From Bacteroidota bacterium (GTDB lineage Bacteria; Bacteroidota; Bacteroidia; Chitinophagales; Chitinophagaceae), in NCBI GenBank assembly GCA_023436425.1, contig JAEZJD010000182.1, positions 1 through 7,911 on the forward strand: DNA of 7,911 nucleotides, written 5' to 3'. A program made the position numbers and the translations under genes. Positions 1 through 6,191 of this stretch are shown here, one piece after another; the first letter of the stretch is position 1; every line of letters starts with the position of its first letter. The notes under the pieces were generated by a model. The model did no database searches and was not told where the DNA came from. It saw nothing but the letters and a program-made list of their open reading frames with translations.

Positions 1-843
1 GCCTATTTCGCCTTTATTTTTGTCGGCTCTCCTGCGGAAAAAATTCTGCGTTCACAAAATGAAGAGTTGCGTTACCGTCTTCAGGTGCTCGACAAACGTG
101 CACAAGGGCTGGAACAACAAATGGCTGCATTGGAAAAAAGAGACAACGAGGTGTATCGCAGCATATTTGAAGCACAGCCCATTCCCGACAGCATTCGTGC
201 CACCCAAATGGAACAACAGCTGGAAATTGCAAAGGTGGAAAGCTTACCTGAAGGTTCTGTTATTCATTCCATTGACACCACGTTGCGCAAGGTTCAGGCG
301 CGGATGGAATTTCAAAAAGCATCTTACAATGAAATCGTTAATCTAATAAAGAACAAGGAAAAGCTGCTGGCTGCCACTCCTGCGATACAGCCGGTGAGCA
401 ATAAAGATCTGAATCGTATCGCTTCAGGGTTCGGATACAGAATTGACCCGGTCTATAAAACTGTGAAGTTCCATGCAGGGCTGGATTTTACGGCACCGCA
501 GGGAACGCCAATCTATGCTACCGCAGATGGTGTGGTGAAAGAAGCAGGTGTAGATAATGGTGGCTATGGCAGGGCTGTTGTCATCAACCATGGCTATGGA
601 TATGAAACCCTGTATGGACACATGTACCGCATTAAAACCCGGAAGGGTGCACGAGTGAAGCGGGGAGAAATCATCGGATATGTGGGCAGCACGGGTAAAT
701 CGACCGGGCCGCATTGCCATTATGAGGTGCACAAAAACGGACGCAAGCTCGATCCCGTTTACTTTTTCTACAACGACATCGATCCAAAACAGTTTGATCA
801 ATTGCTTAAGCGGGCCAATGCTTCAAATCAGAGTTTAGACTAA
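1..843 (+). CDS. M23 (LytM-type) metallopeptidase, membrane-anchored with coiled coil; 5' end outside window
   Basis: The reading frame is open from base 1 and ends at TAA 841-843, so the N-terminus is missing and 280 residues are visible. The TTG at base 67 is internal and is not the true start. The first nine residues are hydrophobic (AYFAFIFVG) and look like the end of a membrane segment. A charged, heptad-like stretch follows at about residues 14-57, probably a coiled coil, then a linker to about residue 135. The LytM/peptidase M23 domain covers about 140-255. Its zinc and catalytic residues are all present: H158 and D162 in HAGLD, H207 in YGHM, and H238/H240 in PHCHYEV. The family cleaves peptide cross-links in peptidoglycan. 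An inner-membrane anchor with a periplasmic catalytic domain is the likely topology. The similar layout of EnvC/NlpD-like proteins suggests a role in cell-wall growth or division, but that is inference. It converges on carB, with 10 bp between the stops. Confidence 0.93.
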   Translation, partial: AYFAFIFVGSPAEKILRSQNEELRYRLQVLDKRAQGLEQQMAALEKRDNEVYRSIFEAQPIPDSIRATQMEQQLEIAKVESLPEGSVIHSIDTTLRKVQARMEFQKASYNEIVNLIKNKEKLLAATPAIQPVSNKDLNRIASGFGYRIDPVYKTVKFHAGLDFTAPQGTPIYATADGVVKEAGVDNGGYGRAVVINHGYGYETLYGHMYRIKTRKGARVKRGEIIGYVGSTGKSTGPHCHYEVHKNGRKLDPVYFFYNDIDPKQFDQLLKRANASNQSLD

Positions 844-853
844 ACGGTTGAGG

Positions 854-3676
854 CTATTTGCTCAAATACATACTTCTGTCTTTGTATAATTGCCTGAAGT
901 AAGGATCACGCAAATCTTTTATAAATCTTATTGCTTCGCCGGTAGATTTCATTTCGGGTCCGAACTCTTTGCTCACGTTTGGAAACTTGTTGAAAGAGAA
1001 CACGGGTTCTTTAATAGCAAACCCCTTGAGCTTTTTGTCGAAGGTGAAGTCAGACAGTTTGTTTTCTCCCAACATCACTTTCGTTGCAACATTCAGGTAG
1101 GGAATACCATAAGCTTTGGCTATAAAAGGCGTGGTTCGTGATGCCCTTGGGTTGGCTTCTATTACATACACTTTCCCATCCTTGATGGCAAATTGAATGT
1201 TGATCAAACCTTTTATGTTCAAAGCTCTCGCGATTTTTTCCGCATACTGCTCCATTGTGGTAACGACAAGCGGAGTGAGATTAAATGCAGGTAATACCGC
1301 GTTGCTATCGCCGCTATGGATGCCGGCAGGTTCTATGTGTTCCATGACACCCATCACATGAAATTCATCGCCGTCGAAAATGGCGTCTATCTCTGCTTCC
1401 TGGCAGCGATCAAGAAAATGATCAATGAGAATTTTATTATCGGGAATATGTTTCAGCAAACTGATTACAGCCTTTTCAAGGTCCTCATCATTAATCACGA
1501 TGCGCATTCTTTGACCTCCCAAAACATAGCTTGGTCTCACCAAAACAGGATAGCCGACCTTGTGCGCAACTTCCACCGCATCATCCACATTAAATGCAGT
1601 GCCGTATTCCGGATAAGGAATCTCAAGCTCCTTCAAGAGATCGCTAAAACGGCCGCGATCTTCTGCAATGTCCATGTCATCAAAAGAAGTTCCGATGATT
1701 TTGATGCCTTTTTCGTGTAGGCGTTTGGAGAGCTTTAGTGCGGTTTGTCCTCCCAACTGTACGATAACCCCTTCCGGTTTTTCGTGTTCTATAATTTCCC
1801 AAAGATGCTCCCAAAATACAGGTTCGAAATATAGTTTGTCCGCAATGTCAAAATCCGTGGAAACTGTTTCAGGATTGCAGTTGACCATAATGGCTTCGTA
1901 GCCGCATTCCTTCACCGCAAGCAATCCATGTACGCAGCAATAGTCGAATTCAATTCCTTGTCCTATTCGATTGGGGCCACTGCCCAGAACAATTATTTTT
2001 TTCTTTTCAGTGACCTTGCTCTCGTTCGTGTGTCCTTCTTCAAAAGTTGAATAGAAGTAAGGCGTTTTTGCTTCGAACTCCGCGCTGCAGGTGTCAACCA
2101 TCTTGTACACTCTTCTTATTCCTGCTGCCTTTCTTTTTTCATAAACATCATCTTCGCTGCCGTCCTGGATTATTCTTGCAATCTGCTCGTCGCTGAAGCC
2201 GTTGATTTTTGCTTTCTTCAACAGATCGACTGGCAGTTCTTCAAGCCAATAATTGCCAAGCTCTTTTTCAATATTGCAGATCTTCTGAATCTCGTAGATA
2301 AACCAGCGATCAATGCCGGTTGCTTTGGAAATGGTGTTCACGCTTATGCCAAGCATCAAAGCATCTTTGATGCGGAAGATTCGATCCCACTTTGGTGTTT
2401 TGATGTACTCCAACAGTTCTTCAGCCTTCATGGCGCTTCTTCCATAGTACCCCAGACCTACGGCATTGTTCTCCAAACTCTGACAGGCTTTTTGAATGGC
2501 TTCGGTGAAGCTTCTGCCGATCGACATCACTTCACCAACGCTTTTCATTTGCAAGCCAAGCGTGTCGTTTGCTCCTTTGAATTTGTCAAAGTTCCACCGG
2601 GGAATCTTTACAATCACGTAGTCCAGTGCAGGTTCGAAATATGCGGACGTTGTTTGAACGATCGGGTTTTTCAATTCATCTAAAGTGTAGCCGATCGCAA
2701 GCTTGGCGGCAATTTTTGCGATGGGATATCCTGTTGCTTTTGACGCCAATGCCGATGAACGACTTACCCGCGGATTGATCTCAATAGCAATGATTTCTTC
2801 CGTCTCCGGATTCAATGCAAACTGCACGTTACAACCTCCGGCGAAATTGCCTAAGTCACGCATCATGCGGATTGCTGTGTCGCGCATTAATTGAAACGCT
2901 GTATCGCTCAATGTCATTGCGGGTGCCACAGTTATGCTGTCGCCGGTGTGCACACCCATCGGGTCGAAATTCTCAACCGTGCAGATGATGCAGACATTAT
3001 CTGCGCCATCTCGAAGCAGTTCCAACTCAAACTCCTTCCAGCCAAGCACCGCTTTTTCCACCAATACTTCGTGAATAGGAGAAGCCTGCAGTCCACGTTC
3101 TAGTGCTTCATCCAAGTCATCCGCGTCGTGCACAAATCCGCCGCCCGTACCGCCAAGTGTAAAAGATGGGCGAATGACCAGTGGAAAGCCAATCTCCTGC
3201 GCAAATTCTTTGCCTTCCAAGAAAGAATTTGCAGTTTTTGCCGATGCCACCTGAATGCCTAATTCAATCATCCACCGAAGAAATTTTTCCGGGTCTTCAG
3301 CCTTGTCATTCGCTTTAATGTCTACACCAATCAGTCGAACATTGTATCTGTCCCAAACGCCAAGGTCTTCTGCCTCTTTTGCAAGATTTAAGGCCGTTTG
3401 TCCACCCATTGTGGGCAACACCGCGTCTATTTTATTCTCCTCCAAAATCTGCTCGATGCTTTCAACGGTGAGCGGAAGCAAATAGACTTTGTCGGCCATC
3501 ATGGGGTCGGTCATGATGGTGGCGGGATTGCTGTTTATTAAAATCACTTCAATGCCTTCTTCACGCAGGCTCCTTGCAGCTTGCGTTCCTGAATAGTCAA
3601 ATTCGCACGCCTGACCGATGATGATAGGACCTGAGCCGATGATGAGGACTGATTTTATGGAAGTGTCTTTGGGCAT
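854..3676 (-). CDS. carB: Carbamoyl-phosphate synthase large subunit, short form without the C-terminal allosteric domain
   Basis: CarB makes carbamoyl phosphate from bicarbonate, ammonia (channelled from glutamine by CarA) and two ATP, for pyrimidine and arginine synthesis in the cytoplasm. I place the start at the ATG 3676-3674 (MPKDTSIKSVLIIGSGP), giving 940 residues. An in-frame ATG at 3829 would add 51 residues unlike the family and read through a terminator hairpin. The first ATP-grasp half covers about 1-400 (RPSFTLGGTGGG at 169-180, Q285, E299, N301). The oligomerisation region spans about 400-555. The second half spans about 556-935 (GSGPNRIGQGIEFDY at 565-579, RPSYVLGG at 714-721, Q828, E840, N842). 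The protein stops where the E. coli enzyme (1073 residues) begins its MGS-like domain, which binds UMP and IMP. There is no room for a lost tail, because the next gene ends 10 bp away. P129 stands where E. coli has the ATP-site R129. carA is not in the window. Confidence 0.97.
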   Translation of the reverse strand: MPKDTSIKSVLIIGSGPIIIGQACEFDYSGTQAARSLREEGIEVILINSNPATIMTDPMMADKVYLLPLTVESIEQILEENKIDAVLPTMGGQTALNLAKEAEDLGVWDRYNVRLIGVDIKANDKAEDPEKFLRWMIELGIQVASAKTANSFLEGKEFAQEIGFPLVIRPSFTLGGTGGGFVHDADDLDEALERGLQASPIHEVLVEKAVLGWKEFELELLRDGADNVCIICTVENFDPMGVHTGDSITVAPAMTLSDTAFQLMRDTAIRMMRDLGNFAGGCNVQFALNPETEEIIAIEINPRVSRSSALASKATGYPIAKIAAKLAIGYTLDELKNPIVQTTSAYFEPALDYVIVKIPRWNFDKFKGANDTLGLQMKSVGEVMSIGRSFTEAIQKACQSLENNAVGLGYYGRSAMKAEELLEYIKTPKWDRIFRIKDALMLGISVNTISKATGIDRWFIYEIQKICNIEKELGNYWLEELPVDLLKKAKINGFSDEQIARIIQDGSEDDVYEKRKAAGIRRVYKMVDTCSAEFEAKTPYFYSTFEEGHTNESKVTEKKKIIVLGSGPNRIGQGIEFDYCCVHGLLAVKECGYEAIMVNCNPETVSTDFDIADKLYFEPVFWEHLWEIIEHEKPEGVIVQLGGQTALKLSKRLHEKGIKIIGTSFDDMDIAEDRGRFSDLLKELEIPYPEYGTAFNVDDAVEVAHKVGYPVLVRPSYVLGGQRMRIVINDEDLEKAVISLLKHIPDNKILIDHFLDRCQEAEIDAIFDGDEFHVMGVMEHIEPAGIHSGDSNAVLPAFNLTPLVVTTMEQYAEKIARALNIKGLINIQFAIKDGKVYVIEANPRASRTTPFIAKAYGIPYLNVATKVMLGENKLSDFTFDKKLKGFAIKEPVFSFNKFPNVSKEFGPEMKSTGEAIRFIKDLRDPYFRQLYKDRSMYLSK

Positions 3677-3682
3677 GTTTGT

Positions 3683-3724
3683 AATTGAGAATTGAAAAAT
3701 GCAAAATGAAATATGAACAATGTA
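3683..3724. repeat. Degenerate 7-bp tandem repeat (six units) in the carB leader
   Basis: Six consecutive heptamers on the + strand read AATTGAG, AATTGAA, AAATGCA, AAATGAA, ATATGAA, CAATGTA. TG is invariant at positions 4-5 and the consensus is AAATGAA. On the carB coding strand the unit reads TTCATTT. The tract ends six bases before the carB start codon, so it lies in the carB 5' untranslated region or core promoter. From memory, similar TTCATTT/TTCAATT runs are common between genes in Bacteroidota genomes. Their function is not known to me. Confidence 0.7.
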
Positions 3725-3733
3725 TGCGATTAC

Positions 3734-3745
3734 AACGATCTCGTT
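3734..3745. promoter_or_regulatory. Small inverted repeat upstream of carB, possible operator
   Basis: The arms AACGA (3734-3738) and TCGTT (3741-3745) are perfect complements around a 2-base centre, 58 bases upstream of the carB start. A palindrome of this size and position could bind a dimeric regulator. Five-bp arms also arise by chance, and no matching site was found elsewhere in the window, so the call is weak. Confidence 0.2.
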
Positions 3746-3782
3746 TTCTCTTAAATTTTTACACCTTGCTTTTTTTAGACAT

Positions 3783-3806
3783 AAAAAAACCGGGCGTTTT
3801 GCCCGG
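3783..3806 (-). terminator. Intrinsic terminator (or attenuator) between the ytxH-like pair and carB
   Basis: Read on the - strand, CCGGGC (3806-3801), a 5-base AAAAC loop and GCCCGG (3795-3790) form a perfect 6-bp all-GC stem followed directly by seven T (3789-3783). The + strand has no T-run after the stem, so the signal works only leftwards. It lies about 50 bases after the stop of the gene at 3857-4072 and about 107 bases before the carB start. The simplest reading is the end of the ytxH-like transcript. If a promoter lies at 3811-3818, the same hairpin would sit at the very start of a carB leader and could attenuate it. Confidence 0.85.
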
Positions 3807-3810
3807 GTTG

Positions 3811-3818
3811 CAAAGTAA
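3811..3818 (-). promoter_or_regulatory. Possible -7 promoter element upstream of the hairpin
   Basis: On the - strand the bases read TTACTTTG, one mismatch from the Bacteroidota -7 consensus TAnnTTTG. The -33 element is poor: TTAG about 17 bases upstream, instead of TTTG/TTG. Transcription from here would begin at or just before the terminator-like stem at 3806-3790. No better promoter is visible between the hairpin and carB; a second weak candidate is TCATTTTG in the heptamer tract. Confidence 0.3.
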
Positions 3819-3856
3819 CGGAATTTCATACTTGCCTAATTGGCTTTGTCAACTTT

Positions 3857-4072
3857 TTATGAATAGGAATGCTCGTTAAAAACATCTGCGTCTGCTGAAG
3901 CTTTCTTTCCACCAAACATATCCGTAAGTCCACCCAAGTTGTCTGAAACCAGTCGTTTACCTTTTTCTACTAAATCGGTTCTTTCGGCTGCAGTCATCTT
4001 GGACAGTTTATACAATCCGTAGGCAGCAGCGCCTGCGAGTAGTAGAGAACCGATGCTTGTTTTACTTCTCAT
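3857..4072 (-). CDS. Small YtxH-like membrane protein (71 aa), shorter member of a tandem pair
   Basis: The start is the ATG 4072-4070 (MRSKTSIGSLLLAGAAAYG). A longer frame back to 4195 is an out-of-frame shadow of the neighbouring gene, so I reject that start. Residues 7-22 form one hydrophobic glycine/alanine-rich helix, probably a membrane anchor. A short charged amphipathic stretch (about 23-45) follows, then DMFGGK at 51-56 and a polar tail. The neighbouring upstream gene has the same order of parts: G/A-rich helix, YK..KMT..E, then [DN][LM]FGGK. The two are therefore paralogues, this one lacking most of the long charged helix. They lie 16 bp apart on the same strand and are probably cotranscribed, ending at the hairpin at 3783-3806. 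YtxH-like proteins are often linked to envelope stress, but no molecular function is established. Confidence 0.8.
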   Translation of the reverse strand: MRSKTSIGSLLLAGAAAYGLYKLSKMTAAERTDLVEKGKRLVSDNLGGLTDMFGGKKASADADVFNEHSYS

Positions 4073-4088
4073 ATTTTTCAATTTATAA

Positions 4089-4454
4089 TTAAGAAATTGT
4101 GGTTGTGCCGGCATTAGTTTCACCCGCTGCCGACGATGCTGCAGGATGCGAACCCATATTGTCGGTTGCCGATTGAGAGGCAGCCTTTCCGCCAAAGAGG
4201 TTTCCGAAAAATTCTTCCATTTTCGGCATGTACTCTTTCAGAGCGTCACCACCTTTGGTTTTTAGCTCATTAAAGTATTCTGCAGCCTTGTCCTCCGCAG
4301 CAAGAGCCTGATCTTTTACTTTATTGGCTTTATCTTTCAGATCGTTAGCCAACTTTTCCTTTTCTTCGTCAGTCATCTTCATGTACTTATATGCGCCAAA
4401 TGCTGCGGCAGCGCCCAGAAGAAAAGTAGCAATGTGTTTATTATTTACACTCAT
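4089..4454 (-). CDS. YtxH-like membrane protein with long charged helix (121 aa)
   Basis: The start is the ATG 4454-4452 (MSVNNKHIATFLLGAAAAFG) and the stop is TAA 4091-4089. Residues about 7-24 form an alanine/glycine-rich hydrophobic segment, probably a single membrane anchor. Residues about 27-80 are rich in K, E, D and A (KMTDEEKEKLANDLKDKANK and onward) and should form a long amphipathic or coiled-coil helix. FGNLFGGK at 84-91 follows, then a low-complexity tail rich in A, S, T and G. This is the usual layout of YtxH-domain proteins, which are common, small and poorly characterised; several are induced by general stress. The gene is first in a two-gene unit with its shorter paralogue and is transcribed divergently from the secreted M23 peptidase. 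The family call rests on layout and composition, not on catalytic motifs. Confidence 0.85.
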   Translation of the reverse strand: MSVNNKHIATFLLGAAAAFGAYKYMKMTDEEKEKLANDLKDKANKVKDQALAAEDKAAEYFNELKTKGGDALKEYMPKMEEFFGNLFGGKAASQSATDNMGSHPAASSAAGETNAGTTTIS

Positions 4455-4526
4455 AGCTTTTTTTAAGAACTGATACCAATTTTGTGCCTGCGATTGCAGA
4501 GCTGGTATTTTATCAAATTTTAACCA
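4455..4526. promoter_or_regulatory. 72-bp divergent intergenic region with two nested inverted repeats
   Basis: This gap must hold the promoters of both the ytxH-like pair and the secreted M23 peptidase. ATACCA (4473-4478) and TGGTAT (4503-4508) are complementary arms. Between them, CTGC (4488-4491) and GCAG (4496-4499) form a second stem around GATT. The two repeats are not quite concentric. A partial -7 match, CAATTTTG (4477-4484, + strand), could serve the peptidase, and AAAATTTG (4521-4514, - strand) could serve the ytxH-like genes. Neither has a convincing -33 partner. Confidence 0.35.
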
Positions 4527-6191
4527 ATGAAAACAATTGTTGCGATATTCTCTAGTCTCTTTTTATCTGTAGTACAACTACATGCGCAGAATTATCCGCA
4601 AGGGTACTTCCGACATCCTTTAAACATTCCGATGGAACTTGTGGCAAACTTTGGGGAGATACGTACCAACCACTGGCATATGGGATTAGATATTCGTACG
4701 CAGCAAAAAGTAAACCTGCCTGTGTATGCTGCAGCGGAAGGATTTGTATCCCGAATAGTTGTGGAGCCGGGGGGCTTCGGCCAGGCAATCTATATTGATC
4801 ATCCGAACGGGTTCACAACCTTGTATGCACATCTCAATACATTTTTTCCGGCGCTTGCAGAATATATTAAGCAGGAGCAATATGCCAGAGAATCGTGGAA
4901 GGTTGATTTGAGATTTCAGGCACACCAGTTCCCGGTAGCAAAGGGAATGTTCATTGCGCTGAGCGGCAACACAGGCGGCTCAGCCGGTCCCCACGTTCAT
5001 TTTGAAATTCGCGATACGAAAACGGAAAAGGTTTTGAACCCGCTTTTGTTTCGGATGCCTATTGCTGATGCGGTGCCTCCCACAATTTCACGGCTTGCGA
5101 TGTATGATCGAAATCTTTCCACTTACATGCAACCGCCACAATTGTTGAATATCCAGAATACCAACGGAAAGTTGATCCGCGTTGGCTCCGACAAGGTGAG
5201 CTTTGCTGTGGGTGCTGTTGACAGATTTACCGGTTCAGCAAATCCGAATGGCATTTATAGTGCCCGTGTTTCGATAGACGGAAAACCAATTTCAGAGTTT
5301 GTGCTGGACAATATCGACTACAATGAAAGCCGCTACATCAATGCTCAAATTGATTATTCGTTTGCCGCAAGAGGAGGTGCTATGTTGCAACACATTTCGC
5401 CTTTGCCCGGAGCAAAAGAGGTAGGATATAATACGTTCGACGGCGACGGGATCATACATTTGGACGATTTCGCCGCACACAACATTTCAATAGAAGTAAA
5501 AGATGCCAATGGCAACACTTCTAAAGTAGCTTTTAAGGTGCAACGCGACACCTCTCTTCCGCCGGCGACGGAGCCGATTGTTGAAACTTTTTTACCAAAC
5601 CATGTAAACGTGTTCGACCGTTCAGAATTTCAACTATTCACTACTGAAAAGACAATGTATGATGCGGTGCCTGTACGATTTAGCACTGCTCCGGGTGCGG
5701 CCCATGCAGTATCACCTCAATATAATTTCTTGGACGCCAGTATTCCCGCCCATGACAGTGTTACGGTGAAAATAAAATTACAGAATGGCTTATCTGCTCT
5801 TCAAAAGGAAAGGCTTGTGATAAAAAACACGAGCGGAAACAAAACGTTTGTCCAGAAGGGAAGAATATCAAACGGCTGGGCAACGGCAAAGTTCCGGCAG
5901 TTCGGGAGCTATCAATTGTTCCTGGACGATCAACCGCCATTGATTAACGCTGTTTCACCTAACCTTAGCAAAGCCGCGTCAATAGCCATCACGCCGAGGG
6001 ACAATTTTGAAAACATCAAAAGCTTCCGGGCAGAACTTGATGGAAAGTGGTTGATGTTCACTAATGACAAAGGGAAAACTTGGCGATACAAATTCGATGA
6101 GCATTTCCCTCGTGGCGTGCACGAACTGAAAGTGGTTGTGGAAGATGAGGCCGGGAATGTAGCCGAACGGGTGTTCAGCGTGAAAAGGTGA
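4527..6191 (+). CDS. Secreted M23 metallopeptidase with Ig-like C-terminal modules (554 aa)
   Basis: The protein starts with a signal peptide (MKTIVAIFSSLFLSVVQLHA), with a likely cut after A20. The M23/LytM domain covers about 25-175 and keeps every expected residue: H51 and D55 in HMGLD, H102 in YAHL, and H156/H158 in PHVHFEI. Between H102 and the HxH motif there are 54 residues, against 31 in the other M23 protein of this window. The extra part is a charged stretch at about 110-135. After the catalytic domain, PPTISRL (184-190) opens a beta-rich, Ig-like region to about 345. A further Ig-like module fills about 467-554 (DDQPPLINAV to the end). This domain order is familiar from Bacteroidota M23 proteins. 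It probably acts on peptidoglycan in the periplasm, since there is no lipobox and no type IX sorting domain is apparent. The stop TGA directly abuts the stop of the convergent small gene. Confidence 0.94.
   Translation: MKTIVAIFSSLFLSVVQLHAQNYPQGYFRHPLNIPMELVANFGEIRTNHWHMGLDIRTQQKVNLPVYAAAEGFVSRIVVEPGGFGQAIYIDHPNGFTTLYAHLNTFFPALAEYIKQEQYARESWKVDLRFQAHQFPVAKGMFIALSGNTGGSAGPHVHFEIRDTKTEKVLNPLLFRMPIADAVPPTISRLAMYDRNLSTYMQPPQLLNIQNTNGKLIRVGSDKVSFAVGAVDRFTGSANPNGIYSARVSIDGKPISEFVLDNIDYNESRYINAQIDYSFAARGGAMLQHISPLPGAKEVGYNTFDGDGIIHLDDFAAHNISIEVKDANGNTSKVAFKVQRDTSLPPATEPIVETFLPNHVNVFDRSEFQLFTTEKTMYDAVPVRFSTAPGAAHAVSPQYNFLDASIPAHDSVTVKIKLQNGLSALQKERLVIKNTSGNKTFVQKGRISNGWATAKFRQFGSYQLFLDDQPPLINAVSPNLSKAASIAITPRDNFENIKSFRAELDGKWLMFTNDKGKTWRYKFDEHFPRGVHELKVVVEDEAGNVAERVFSVKR

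Noticed and set aside
1316..1720. 134-aa + strand frame inside carB
   Set aside because: It is antisense to highly conserved CarB coding sequence and shows no recognisable domain.
3677..3829. Extension of carB to an upstream in-frame ATG at 3829
   Set aside because: The extra 51 residues do not resemble CarB N-termini, cross the terminator hairpin and the heptamer repeat, and the family normally starts just before the GSGP motif.
3685..3879. 64-aa frame on the + strand in the carB leader region
   Set aside because: It is made of the repeat tract and hairpin read in reverse, with cysteine- and arginine-rich noise, and overlaps the end of a real gene.
4073..4195. Longer start for the 71-aa YtxH-like gene
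   Set aside because: The added residues come from the neighbouring gene read in another frame, and the internal ATG at 4072 gives the start that matches the paralogue.
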